DNA from: JAMLHN01 sp035708745
GTDB taxonomy: Bacteria > Chloroflexota > Chloroflexia > Thermomicrobiales > UBA6265
Reading direction: 5' to 3'
Assembly (NCBI GenBank): GCA_035708745.1
Contig: DASTFJ010000158.1
Coordinates: forward strand, 62,001-126,000
Length of the DNA: 64,000 nucleotides
Of the stretch, positions 1 to 9,580 are shown piece after piece. The position numbers and the translations under genes are program-made. Each line of letters opens with the position of its first letter. Within the stretch, counting starts at the first letter, position 1. A model generated the notes under the pieces. It had not been told where the DNA came from and ran no database searches. It saw only the letters and a program-made list of their open reading frames with translations.

Positions 1-459
<459 letters not shown>

Positions 460-482
460 GACTGCCTCCCGGTTCGACTGGC

Positions 483-710
483 TCAGTGCCGTGAGATGTA
501 TACCCCCACGATCAGGACAATGACCATCAGGACGATACCGCCGAGTGCCACACCGCCGATGGCCATGACCGAATATCGCTCCGTGCGCGTCGGCTCTCGC
601 ACGGTCGGTTGTTCGATTACCGCGTCGGACCAGACGACCTCCGAGCCGGGGCGATCGTCGGTTTCGACCAGAAACGCAGTGAACCAGGGCCGGTTCGTCT
701 CCTCACCCAC
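483..710 (-). CDS. Small single-pass membrane protein, unknown function
   Basis: A 75-residue protein with an acidic, soluble N-terminal half and one strongly hydrophobic segment at about residues 48-71, ending YISRH. The orientation is probably N-out or a C-tail anchor. The GTG start directly abuts the stop codon of the upstream glycosyltransferase, and GGAG lies about nine bases before it within that gene, so translational coupling is likely. No family is recognised. Its position between a glycosyltransferase and a MoxR ATPase suggests an accessory envelope protein, but that is only context. Confidence 0.6.
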   Translation of the reverse strand: MGEETNRPWFTAFLVETDDRPGSEVVWSDAVIEQPTVREPTRTERYSVMAIGGVALGGIVLMVIVLIVGVYISRH

Positions 711-1835
711 CTATCCGAACTCCTGCAATCGTTGTGCGACGATCGCCGCGCTCTCCGTCCAACCGAATTGCCGCGCTCGATCCATGCGTGACGTTCGAAC
801 TTCTTCAGCGTTCGACAATGAGAGCGCACGATCGAGCAATCCGGCTAGCTTGGCAGGATCGGCAGGGTCGAAGTAGTTTGCAGCGTCACCGCCCACCTCT
901 CGAAACACCGGCAAATTGGCGGCCACAACTGGAGTGCCCGTCGCGAGCGCTTCGACAACCGGCAGACCGAATCCCTCGTAACGTGATGGATAGACGACGG
1001 CTGCCGCTGAGGCCATCAAACCCGGCAGGGCATCATCTGGCACAAACCCAAGCCGGACGACTCGGCCGCTCAACCCCAGTTCATCCACCCGTCCCAGAAT
1101 CGACGGTGCATCACAGCCGGCACGGCCAACCAGGGCGAGTTGAGTAAACGGAGGAAGCATCGCCAATGCCTCGAACAGGACCGGAAGGTTCTTGCGCGGT
1201 TCGATCGTTCCGACTGACAGGAAGAACGGCCGCCGGAGGCCAAATGTGACGAGTGCATCATCGCCGAAGGGCTCCGCCCGATGAAAGTGAGCCGCGGCAG
1301 CATTCGGCGCGACGACGACACGATCGGACGGGACCGCGAATTGCTGGACGATTTCTTCGCGAATCGCATTGGACACCGTGAATACCGTCGATGCTGCGCG
1401 AATGGAACGTTCGACAACCGGCGTCAGAAATCGCGCCAGTGACTCGGGCGTTTGGGCTTCGGGGTGCAGCCAGGCGAGGTCGTGCACTGTGACATGTGTG
1501 CGGGAGTGTTTCGGCGCTGCCGCCGTAAAGTCAGGTGAATACACATCGGTGGGTGTTCCGAGTCGCAGTAATCGATGCAGTGGGACGTTCTGCCGCACGA
1601 ACAGCCGGTCGACGTTCAGGCGCGAGATGGGCGATCGGCGCGCCGGCAGACTACTCCAGGGCGGCCGCTCCGGCAGCTGAGGATCGTGCGGAAGATTGTC
1701 CTCCGCGTACCAGAGCCGGGTCGTTCCCGCATCGACCATCGGAATGAGCTCGCGCGTCAGCTCGCGGGCATACCGCCCGATACCGGCACTTTGATTGACC
1801 GCCGCGCTGATATCGATCAGCAGATCTCTGCGCAT
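711..1835 (-). CDS. GT4-family glycosyltransferase
   Basis: A 374-residue GT-B glycosyltransferase that would transfer a sugar from a nucleotide donor to a polysaccharide or lipid-linked acceptor at the cytoplasmic face. The N-terminal acceptor domain starts with an IGRYARELTREL motif (residues 19-30). The hinge motif SVGTIEPRKNL is at 207-217, and the donor-binding E-x7-E region EGFGLPVVEA is at 287-296. Length is normal for GT4. It starts three bases after the stop of the flippase-like gene, so it belongs to the same operon as two polymerases and the GH-like protein, which fits exopolysaccharide assembly. Donor and acceptor cannot be read from sequence. Confidence 0.92.
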   Translation of the reverse strand: MRRDLLIDISAAVNQSAGIGRYARELTRELIPMVDAGTTRLWYAEDNLPHDPQLPERPPWSSLPARRSPISRLNVDRLFVRQNVPLHRLLRLGTPTDVYSPDFTAAAPKHSRTHVTVHDLAWLHPEAQTPESLARFLTPVVERSIRAASTVFTVSNAIREEIVQQFAVPSDRVVVAPNAAAAHFHRAEPFGDDALVTFGLRRPFFLSVGTIEPRKNLPVLFEALAMLPPFTQLALVGRAGCDAPSILGRVDELGLSGRVVRLGFVPDDALPGLMASAAAVVYPSRYEGFGLPVVEALATGTPVVAANLPVFREVGGDAANYFDPADPAKLAGLLDRALSLSNAEEVRTSRMDRARQFGWTESAAIVAQRLQEFG

Positions 1836-1838
1836 CAG

Positions 1839-2945
1839 CTAGTCATCCGCTGGTTTCGAACGCTGGTGGATGCCCCACTTGAGCATGTAGAGATAGACCG
1901 TTGCTCCCACCGCAATCAGCCCCCAGTAGGTAATGAGTCGATCGAGCAAGGCCACCGACCCAGCCAGGTCGACTGGCACGTCCGCGAGCTTCAGCACCGA
2001 CACGACAGCCACCTCGACGACCCCGAGACCAGCAGGCGTAAACGGGAGCGTGGTCAGCAACGCTGCCATCAGGCCAACGAAGATGGCCATCTCGAATCCC
2101 AGATGCACGTTCAGCGATTTTGCCACCAGATAAACACGGGATGCCTCCAACCCCCAAATCACCACACTCATGACGGCGGGAACCGCGGGGCGACCGAGAT
2201 TGACGAAAACGGACTCTTGCAGTGTCTGCCACTGATTTCGCCAGCGGATGGGCAGTTTGGCCTCGATGTGATTTCGCAAGACGAACAAGACGATCAGGCC
2301 AACGAGCGCTAACACCGAGAGCCCAATGCCCACGTAGAGCGCATTGCGCGCATCGGACGGTAAGTCGCCATGGAACGCAACTGCCGCCGATACTGCCAAC
2401 ATCAACACCAGCACGATCAGATCGATGACTCGTTCCGTGAGAACGGTTCCAAAGCCAATCGAATAGCGAATGCCGTCATCGACTTTGACGCGATAAATGC
2501 GATAGGCGTCCCCGAGCTTGGCCGGAAGGATGCAGTTGAAAAACCAGGACACGAGCAAAACGGCGGTCAGATAGCCGACTGGCGGTACAGTCGTTCCAGG
2601 AATATTTCCCGCGCCGGCCACCGCGAGCATCCAACGCCATCGCGCTGCTCGCAACACGATCGTGGCGACGTAGACCGCGATAGCTGCGCCGAGCACCAGC
2701 AAATTCGCGGTGCGGATGTTGTCGACGACCGCCCCGAGATCGAGATCCATTCGCTGGATGAAATAGACCAGGATCGCCAGGGCGAACGCGAACGACAGTA
2801 GGGTGCGCGGGCGCAGCAATCCTTTCGATAGCGCAGACGGTTTCCCGATCGGCGGGTCATTTTCGTTCGGATCGGGGATGTGAGCACCCTCGGACTCCGG
2901 GGGTTGGGGTACGTCCACTTCGACGAGCTCCGTATCGGCGCTCAT
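1839..2945 (-). CDS. Flippase-like membrane protein (lysylphosphatidylglycerol synthase TM-domain/UPF0104 family)
   Basis: A protein of 368 residues with a hydrophilic, acidic and proline-rich N-terminus of about 45 residues, then about eight transmembrane segments. The segments carry the glycine-rich LPFTPAGLGVVEVAVV motif near the C-terminus that marks the MprF/AglD-like integral membrane family. Members are flippases or membrane scaffolds linked to lipid and glycolipid metabolism; the soluble lysyl-transferase domain of MprF is absent. I chose the ATG at 2945 because it overlaps the upstream stop as ATGA, although an upstream in-frame start at 3002 exists inside the polymerase gene. Between a polymerase and a glycosyltransferase, it may move lipid-linked sugar units; this is inference. 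Confidence 0.85.
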   Translation of the reverse strand: MSADTELVEVDVPQPPESEGAHIPDPNENDPPIGKPSALSKGLLRPRTLLSFAFALAILVYFIQRMDLDLGAVVDNIRTANLLVLGAAIAVYVATIVLRAARWRWMLAVAGAGNIPGTTVPPVGYLTAVLLVSWFFNCILPAKLGDAYRIYRVKVDDGIRYSIGFGTVLTERVIDLIVLVLMLAVSAAVAFHGDLPSDARNALYVGIGLSVLALVGLIVLFVLRNHIEAKLPIRWRNQWQTLQESVFVNLGRPAVPAVMSVVIWGLEASRVYLVAKSLNVHLGFEMAIFVGLMAALLTTLPFTPAGLGVVEVAVVSVLKLADVPVDLAGSVALLDRLITYWGLIAVGATVYLYMLKWGIHQRSKPADD

Positions 2946-4375
2946 ACGTTTCGCTCGCGATCGTTCCAGGCTTCGGTCCCAATGGCAATAGCCATCGCCC
3001 AAACGACCACGAGCTGTAAATTCAGACTCAGCACGTGGACGTATTCGAAGACGGCATGCGTTCCAGTTGCTGCGGTGATCCCCGCGGCGCCGATGAGCAG
3101 CGCCAATCGTGAGCCCTCGGGTAAAATACGAATCGTTCGCACGATGATGAGTGAAACCCCCAAGAGCATGGCAATATACGCCGTCAAACCCACGACACCG
3201 GATTGTGCGAGAAAATGCAGGTAGGTATTATGCGCGTGCCCCCGACCAATGCGAAATCGCCATTCCTGGGTGAAGCCCCGATAGTTCAGATCGAAATTAC
3301 CGGCGCCCACGCCAACAAACGGATGGGCTTTCGCCATCTCCACCGCCGCCGTCCAGTGTGACAGGCGTTCCTGCACCGCGAAATTAGCGGGCGTCACCAG
3401 CGTTTCCTCATTGGCGAAGGTTTTCACGCCGGCCGCCACGATCGCGATCGAAATGGTGAGAACTGCGACTGCCACGATCAGACCAATAGGTGCCAGTCGG
3501 ACGATCGTGAGCCGAAAACTTGGTCGTACCAGCGCCAGCACGATCGCCACACCCGCGACCATGCCGACGAGGCCGCCGCGCGATTGTGAGAGCAGTAGGC
3601 CGAGCCACGCGGCGCTGCATCCGAGCAGCCAGAGCGGCCGTAACCGCGGAGAGAGAAACCAACGGCGGTCGGTACGAAGCCGCCCGGGCGGTCCGATCAG
3701 CAGCGCGAGAAAGAGTGGGGCGGTCAATTCGAGGTAGATCGCAAGCTGGTTCGGGTGCGTGAACGGGCCGTAGGCGCGCAAAATTCCGCGCACCTCGAAG
3801 GATTCCGGCCCGACGCTGAAGATAACTTGCCAGAGCGCCAGGGCCACCGACCCCAGTACGCCCAACAAGGTCCCCAGCAAGAATGGGAGCGGCGATCCTC
3901 CGCGGCGATACGAGTTGAATGCAAAACAGGAAACAATCGCAGTCGCAAGCCAGCGGTAGGTCTCACCCAGCCAGAGGCCTCCATCGCGTGCGTTCCAGAC
4001 GGAGAGAACCAGCGCCGCGACCAGAACGCAAAGCGAGACTGTCACGAAGTCGATGAGCACGCGCTGGCGCACGCGCAATAACGAAATACTCCAGCCCGCC
4101 AGCAGCGACCAGATTGCAACCTTCGTCAACGTCACAGAGCTGGTCTGGATGCCGACCTCGAAGAACGTCTGCATCGGCAGCGTGATCGCCAGCAGTCCCA
4201 ACCCCCAATCCTGATGACGCATACCGAGCCAGAAGGAAATGACTACCATCAACACGAGTCCGGTGGTCTGCCAGGCCAGCGACCCTACGAAAGTCCCAAC
4301 CACCACCACAAGCGCACAGAGCAGGGGCGTGTTCGAGCCAAGACGCGGCATCGAGAAAGTCATGCGATCAGTCAT
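2942..4375 (-). CDS. O-antigen ligase/polymerase family membrane protein (copy 1)
   Basis: A polytopic protein of about 477 residues with around eleven hydrophobic segments. It carries the Wzy_C signature: an FVGVGAGNFDLNYRGF stretch followed by HAHNTYLHFLAQSG in a large periplasmic loop. That loop histidine/arginine region is typical of O-antigen ligases and Wzy polymerases, which join undecaprenyl-linked glycans to each other or to an acceptor outside the cytoplasmic membrane. The ATG at 4375 overlaps the stop of the preceding polymerase by eight bases; an ATG at 4363 is an alternative. It is a divergent paralogue of the adjacent gene, so the two may act on different glycans. Confidence 0.88.
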   Translation of the reverse strand: MTDRMTFSMPRLGSNTPLLCALVVVVGTFVGSLAWQTTGLVLMVVISFWLGMRHQDWGLGLLAITLPMQTFFEVGIQTSSVTLTKVAIWSLLAGWSISLLRVRQRVLIDFVTVSLCVLVAALVLSVWNARDGGLWLGETYRWLATAIVSCFAFNSYRRGGSPLPFLLGTLLGVLGSVALALWQVIFSVGPESFEVRGILRAYGPFTHPNQLAIYLELTAPLFLALLIGPPGRLRTDRRWFLSPRLRPLWLLGCSAAWLGLLLSQSRGGLVGMVAGVAIVLALVRPSFRLTIVRLAPIGLIVAVAVLTISIAIVAAGVKTFANEETLVTPANFAVQERLSHWTAAVEMAKAHPFVGVGAGNFDLNYRGFTQEWRFRIGRGHAHNTYLHFLAQSGVVGLTAYIAMLLGVSLIIVRTIRILPEGSRLALLIGAAGITAATGTHAVFEYVHVLSLNLQLVVVWAMAIAIGTEAWNDRERNV

Positions 4376-5735
4376 GTGTCGTGAGCGAATCAGGTCGTTC
4401 AGGCGCTGCCAGTGCAATCGCCAACCAGGTCGTTGCCGCCAGGTCCGCCAGGAAGTATCCGTTGTCGACCAGTCCGTGACCGAGACCGGCGCCCAGGCAG
4501 GCCAACGCCCCCAGCTGCCAGGGATCGAGATTCAACCGCCCTGTGCGCGCCATCGCGATCACCCAGGCTCCCACCAGCACGACGGCACACAAGAACGCAA
4601 CCCCGGCGATTCCCAGGCTCAGCCAAGTGTCGAAGAGGAGATTGTGCGGGTGCGAGACGTAGCGCTCGCTCCAAATGCGCGGATCGATATAGCGCTGCTG
4701 GTGCATCCAGAGAAACTGATCGAGTCCGATGCCGGAGATTGGGAAGTCCCTTACCATGTGCACGGCATCGGTCCAAAGATACCGTCTGGTTGAGACGATA
4801 CCCGACGAGCCCGCGCCGGTGAAGCGGTCGGTTGCGAGCGCGCCGAACGCGACGGTCACGAGTCCCAACCCACCTGCGAGCAGCCTCCATCCGCGCCGAA
4901 ATGGGTGAGCCAGCAGCACGACAACGAATCCAGCGGTCAGCCCAAGCAGCGCGCCGCGAGAGAACGTCGACCCGATTCCAGCTACGATGATGAGCGATAG
5001 CCCGAGCAGGAACCAGCGCGCTCTCCCCCGCAGGACGAGTCCCGGAATCAGCACCAGAAAGAGAGCGCGCTCCAGAAAGAGCGCCAGATTGTTCGGATGA
5101 AGATAGGTAGCGGTCGACCGGCGGACTTCATCGACGGAAAAGCTAGAACTCGAGTCGATCAATTGCCACAGTGCCGCGAGAGCGACGAACGCCGCGGGCG
5201 CCGAGATGGCCAATGCCAGCGGTGCCCGCCCGTGCCGGACGATTGCCAACCTGGCGAGTGCGAAGAGCAACACCGGCTCGAAGATCACCCAACGCCAGGA
5301 ACGCATCGCTTCGACCCGGTGGAAGTCGAATGGCATCCACACAAGCGAGAGTGTTCCCAACGCGAACAGGCCAACAGGCAACACTTGCAACTTGAGGGGC
5401 CCGAGGGCCTTCCGGAGCTCTGCATCGCTTCCGTGCGCTATCTCGTACCCGATCCGAAGGGCGGTTCCAAACGCGGTAATCAGGACCCCGAGCTCCAGCA
5501 GTCCCAGGGTGAGCGTTCCGATGTGGATCGGGTGAAAAATGAGCGGAATCGCGGCGCACGTCGCATAGAGCGCTCCCGTAGATGACGCTACGGCAAGGGG
5601 CACCGCTGCGACGATCGCCGCACCCGCGACGGGAGTACCAGAGCTGTGCCAGGCAACAATGCCGAGGAGTAGCATCGCGAACCAAACCGCGCCTGCTATT
5701 CGATCGAGGCCCAAATCCCAACGATCGGTCGACAT
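4368..5735 (-). CDS. O-antigen ligase/polymerase family membrane protein (copy 2)
   Basis: A protein of 455 residues and about eleven transmembrane segments. The Wzy_C-type loop contains PISGIGLDQFLWMHQ and SHPHNLLFDTWLSLG, equivalent to the VGxGxxxF and HxHN motifs of the neighbouring paralogue. It would polymerise or ligate lipid-linked oligosaccharides at the outer face of the membrane. The ATG at 5735 overlaps the TGA of the upstream gene by one base (TGATG), which decides the start; an in-frame ATG at 5759 would lie inside that gene. Identity between the two copies looks low by eye, suggesting an old duplication or separate recruitment. Confidence 0.87.
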   Translation of the reverse strand: MSTDRWDLGLDRIAGAVWFAMLLLGIVAWHSSGTPVAGAAIVAAVPLAVASSTGALYATCAAIPLIFHPIHIGTLTLGLLELGVLITAFGTALRIGYEIAHGSDAELRKALGPLKLQVLPVGLFALGTLSLVWMPFDFHRVEAMRSWRWVIFEPVLLFALARLAIVRHGRAPLALAISAPAAFVALAALWQLIDSSSSFSVDEVRRSTATYLHPNNLALFLERALFLVLIPGLVLRGRARWFLLGLSLIIVAGIGSTFSRGALLGLTAGFVVVLLAHPFRRGWRLLAGGLGLVTVAFGALATDRFTGAGSSGIVSTRRYLWTDAVHMVRDFPISGIGLDQFLWMHQQRYIDPRIWSERYVSHPHNLLFDTWLSLGIAGVAFLCAVVLVGAWVIAMARTGRLNLDPWQLGALACLGAGLGHGLVDNGYFLADLAATTWLAIALAAPERPDSLTTHD

Positions 5736-7540
5736 CAGGTGCGTGGCATGGGACGCCAATCCGGCATCGAGGGGAGCTGTGGCCCTTGAACCGAATCATC
5801 GCGCCGCCGCATGAGCCCCCCGCGCTCGGCGGCGATCATCGCGATCTCTCTCAGCGCGACGACGGCCATGGCGAGCGCGGTGAAGAGCGCGACCACCACC
5901 GGCCAGCGCAAGGGAGGATCGCGGGAGATGACCGCTCCCCCGATCGTCAGCTGACCCGGATCGGACATCGTCAACGAAAGCTTGTGCACCCCGTCCTCGA
6001 GATTCGACGCAAGTGTGACAGCAATGTCCTGCGCCTGGTAATACGTGAGATCGATGGAGGACGCGCCATCTTCGTCCCCCCAATCGGGAAGCGGTTCTCC
6101 GTCGAGCGTGGCGCGGATCAGCCCGGCGTCGGGGCTGCGACGAAGGTAGACGACGATTCCGGTCCCCTCGAAAGTGATGGTGGCATTCGCGCCCACCTCG
6201 CTGGTCGTCTTGAAGATCCGACCATCGAGGTGTTGATCGTTCCAGGCGCCCCCGTATGCGACGGGCCCGCTATCCATCGGAACGAAGCCGGTGGGAGCCA
6301 CGCTCCCCACACCGAAATCGGAAAGCGCCGTGACTGCTTCGAAGGAAACGGTCGATGTGCCATCCTGATTCAAGAGCGCGCGCCCCTCGTTGCCGGCGCC
6401 GGCCTGCTGGGGAAGCAATGCCCACTGAAACACCGGTCCCGCCCATGGCCACTCGGTTCGGATCCGCTTGATCGCGGCAACGAGATATTCCGCTTGCTTT
6501 TCCCGATCGATCGACGACGACAAATTCCAGCCAAGGTGCGTAATCCAGACGGGTTTGGTCTCGTCTCCCTCGTCGATCATCGCCTCACGAAACAGCTCCG
6601 CGCGAGATAGACTCGGTTCGCTGGTGGAAACCCGCCGGTCGTAAGGAGACGTGTCGCCACCGTCGATCGCCACTGCCGCTGCATCGAAATACGGCGCGCC
6701 GCCGACGTCATAAACACCACGGAGAAACCGGAGATCGGCGCCGAGCGCTCCCGAGCCGTCGCGCTCAGCGAATTCGGCCAGGATCACCTGGGTCGACGCA
6801 CTCGCGGTACGAATCGCATTGAACGCCGGGGCCAGCATTCCGACATATTGATCCGGCGTCGCTGCGACGCCTCCCCATTGTCCGGGATCGTTCGGCCGGT
6901 CCCACACCTGCACATAGTCGATATACGCGCCGTAACGGCCAACAAAGGCGGAAAGAAAGGCGGCAAAGTCGGTCGAATTTGCTGGAGCCGCGATCGCCCC
7001 TTCGATCGAACCTGGCTGGGCGGCCCAAACCGGTGCGCCCTCCACTACCGCGACAATTTGAATGCCGGCGTCATTCAGATTCCGCACGATCGGATCGTAG
7101 TGGTCCCAGACAAATTCTCCTTGGGCCCCTTCGATCTCGGACCAGTCGAACTCTTGCCGGACGATACTGAAGCCATTGGAACGAAGTGTGGAGGCGATTG
7201 CTTCGATTTGGGCCTCCGTGAACGAGCGGAGATCCACATTTGTCGCCAATCCTCGACCAGAGACTTGCTGCACATACGGCGGATCAGCGCTCGTTTCGAT
7301 ACCCCGGTGAAGATAGACATCGGCGACCGCTGCACCGAGAGCGAGGATCAGGCTGAGCGACAGCAGCAGCATGGCCCGAATCAGCCGCCCAAAACTCCCT
7401 TCGACTCCTGGGTCGGTCACGATGGCGGCCGCAACGCGGCGTCGAATCGACCCGCCCCGGCGGGCCGGCGGCGATGCTGCCGGAGCTTCCGGCGTTGGCC
7501 GGTAGAATTGTTGGGACGAGTCGCTTCGTCGTTGCCGCAT
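5735..7540 (-). CDS. Membrane-anchored glycoside-hydrolase-like protein (clan GH-A fold, catalytic residues altered)
   Basis: A 601-residue protein: a basic, proline-rich cytoplasmic N-terminus, one TM at about residues 57-76, an extracellular TIM-barrel-like region (about 95-400), a beta-rich C-terminal region (about 425-555) and a second TM at about 560-582. The barrel resembles GH5/GH39 enzymes (FSIVRQEFDWSEIE, then GAPVWAAQPG). The position expected to read WNEPN reads WDRPN (213-217), and the strand expected to read WITEFGW reads WITHLGW (332-338). Both catalytic glutamates therefore seem lost, suggesting a glycan-binding or scaffolding role rather than hydrolysis. It is first in the operon with two polymerases, a flippase-like protein and a glycosyltransferase. 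Confidence 0.78.
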   Translation of the reverse strand: MRQRRSDSSQQFYRPTPEAPAASPPARRGGSIRRRVAAAIVTDPGVEGSFGRLIRAMLLLSLSLILALGAAVADVYLHRGIETSADPPYVQQVSGRGLATNVDLRSFTEAQIEAIASTLRSNGFSIVRQEFDWSEIEGAQGEFVWDHYDPIVRNLNDAGIQIVAVVEGAPVWAAQPGSIEGAIAAPANSTDFAAFLSAFVGRYGAYIDYVQVWDRPNDPGQWGGVAATPDQYVGMLAPAFNAIRTASASTQVILAEFAERDGSGALGADLRFLRGVYDVGGAPYFDAAAVAIDGGDTSPYDRRVSTSEPSLSRAELFREAMIDEGDETKPVWITHLGWNLSSSIDREKQAEYLVAAIKRIRTEWPWAGPVFQWALLPQQAGAGNEGRALLNQDGTSTVSFEAVTALSDFGVGSVAPTGFVPMDSGPVAYGGAWNDQHLDGRIFKTTSEVGANATITFEGTGIVVYLRRSPDAGLIRATLDGEPLPDWGDEDGASSIDLTYYQAQDIAVTLASNLEDGVHKLSLTMSDPGQLTIGGAVISRDPPLRWPVVVALFTALAMAVVALREIAMIAAERGGLMRRRDDSVQGPQLPSMPDWRPMPRT

Positions 7541-7610
7541 TCGATGACCGATCGAGGCCGTTCAGACAACTGCCGGCGGTCAAGAGTACAGGATTGGGAA
7601 TCCGGTCCCT

Positions 7611-9536
7611 ATGATCAGCACAGAACGCCAGGCCAACGAGCTCTTCGATCGTTTGCGCGACGCCGCCCAGCCGGGAGAGCGACCGGCGACCGAAGTGCGG
7701 CTCCAATATCAATCGATAGGCGCGTTAGCCGCCCGGCAAAGCCTGTCACTTCAGGAAACGATGTCTGCCGCGTTGGTCGTTCTGCTGGAGGGAGCGGACC
7801 GGAATCCGGTTCTCACATCCGACTCGATCAGCATGGCGTTGTCCGCGATCGCGGATGGTTATTCTTCGGCGCAGCTCTCGCGTTTCCCGGTTGGTCCCGT
7901 TCGTGACACGATCGACTCTCCGCTCATCCGCCGGCTGAATGCGCTTCACGGCATCAGCCGTGCAGCCACGATCACCACATCGTCGACCGAATATCTCCGT
8001 AAGAGCATAGACATCATTCGCGATGTCACCCGGGCAGATGCAATCACGGTCTTCGTCTTCGACCGGCCCACGAGTAGCTTGACGTTGGCCGGACAACATG
8101 GGTTCGATCCAGCTCTGGTCGGTACGATGACGATCCGAGGCGACCGGGGAATCATCGGGAAGGCCACATCCGACGGCAAAGCAGTTTTTGCCGGTCGCGT
8201 GCAGGAAAATCCGGATTGGTACCCGTCCCCCACTCTGCGCGACGGCGGGTACCAGGCGCAGGCGTCGATTCCGATGAAGCTTTCCAATCCGGATCGCATG
8301 GTGGGTGTCCTTTCGCTCTGGATGCGCGAACCCCAAACCTTCGACGAGGACGAGCGCGTCTTCTTGAAGGATGTCGCGGCCGAACTGGCGATCGGTGTGG
8401 AGTACACCCAGCTCCATTCCCTCACCGATGAGCGCTTGCGCCGCAAGATCATCGAGCTGGGAACACTGCAGCGCGTTTCACGAACGGTGGCGTCGGCGCT
8501 CGATCTGAACGATGTGCTGCGTTTTGTCAGCGAGTCGGCGGTGGAGCTCACCAATGCCGAGTCGGCCGCGGTCTTTCGCCTGCCAAGCCAGGGCAAGGAG
8601 GAAGAATCCTCGCCATTGGTCGAGTATCGCGTTGGCACCACCCGGCAAGTCTCGAATCGGGAATCACGCGATGCGTTGCTAAGCGACGTGATCAACTCGG
8701 GCAGCGCGCGGGCCGTCGATATGGATTATGTCGACGGATCGAGCATTTTGTATTGCATGCCGCTCAGCTCTGCTCGTGAGCGTTGGGGGGCACTGTGCGT
8801 TCGACTCAAATCGGGCGTGGAAGTCACCGAAGACGATCTCGCACTGTTGCAAGCGTTCACCGATACCGCGTCGATCGCCATCGAAAACGCGGAGCTCTAT
8901 GAGGAAGCCCGGCGGAGCGTGGAAACCGCCTCTACCCTGCTTCAGGAAATGCACCATCGGGTGCGAAACAACTTGCAAACGGTGGCCGCCCTCTTGTCAT
9001 TGCAGCTCCGCCAGGTCGAAGGGGGCGAAGCCGAGCGGCATTTGCAGGACGCGATCGGTCGCGTCCAGGCGATCGCATCGGTCCACGATTTGCTCAGTGA
9101 CGAAACCCGCCTCAGTGGCGCGACGATCGACGCCATCGCCCGGCTGGTCGCGGACGAGCTGAAAGTGACGCTCATTCCACCGTCGACCAGCGTCGCCTTC
9201 ACGATCGAGCCAACCGATGTCGCAGTTCCGACCCGGCAAGCGACCGTGCTCGCATTACTCTTCAACGAACTCATTTCCAATTCGATCGAACATGGCTTCG
9301 CCGGGCTGAATCACGGCCGGATCGCAATTCGCGCCTGGAGAACTGGCAACCTCATCACGATCGAGGTCGAAAACGACGGCGCTTCACTGCCGGCAGATTT
9401 CGACCCCAATGCCAAGTCTGGAATTGGATTACGTATCATTCAGCGAATGGTGGAATCGGATCTCAAGGGCGAGTTTTCGATCGACCGGTTTGCCGATCGG
9501 ACCATTGCCCGCATGACATTCCCAGCGGCCGAATAG
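7611..9536 (+). CDS. Cytoplasmic GAF-GAF sensor histidine kinase (HisKA_2 type)
   Basis: A 641-residue kinase without membrane segments. In order: an N-terminal helical region of about 110 residues that I do not recognise, a GAF domain (about 120-270), a second GAF domain (about 285-435), a HisKA_2 dimerisation domain with the phospho-acceptor motif EMHHRVRNNLQT (His448 or His449), and a HATPase_c domain with NELISNSIEHGF (N box) and SGIGLRIIQRMV (G box). GAF domains usually bind small ligands, tetrapyrroles or sense redox. HisKA_2 kinases often signal to stand-alone receivers or to anti-anti-sigma type outputs. No response regulator is adjacent, so the kinase is an orphan. It is divergent from the polysaccharide operon. 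Confidence 0.9.
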   Translation: MISTERQANELFDRLRDAAQPGERPATEVRLQYQSIGALAARQSLSLQETMSAALVVLLEGADRNPVLTSDSISMALSAIADGYSSAQLSRFPVGPVRDTIDSPLIRRLNALHGISRAATITTSSTEYLRKSIDIIRDVTRADAITVFVFDRPTSSLTLAGQHGFDPALVGTMTIRGDRGIIGKATSDGKAVFAGRVQENPDWYPSPTLRDGGYQAQASIPMKLSNPDRMVGVLSLWMREPQTFDEDERVFLKDVAAELAIGVEYTQLHSLTDERLRRKIIELGTLQRVSRTVASALDLNDVLRFVSESAVELTNAESAAVFRLPSQGKEEESSPLVEYRVGTTRQVSNRESRDALLSDVINSGSARAVDMDYVDGSSILYCMPLSSARERWGALCVRLKSGVEVTEDDLALLQAFTDTASIAIENAELYEEARRSVETASTLLQEMHHRVRNNLQTVAALLSLQLRQVEGGEAERHLQDAIGRVQAIASVHDLLSDETRLSGATIDAIARLVADELKVTLIPPSTSVAFTIEPTDVAVPTRQATVLALLFNELISNSIEHGFAGLNHGRIAIRAWRTGNLITIEVENDGASLPADFDPNAKSGIGLRIIQRMVESDLKGEFSIDRFADRTIARMTFPAAE

Positions 9537-9580
9537 CCGCTGTCCAGGATCGCGGCGACTCTGGCTACAACGAGACGCAG

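Noticed and set aside
5582..6610. 342-codon open frame antisense to the GH-like gene
   Set aside because: Runs across two convincing minus-strand genes; composition is typical of a shadow frame.
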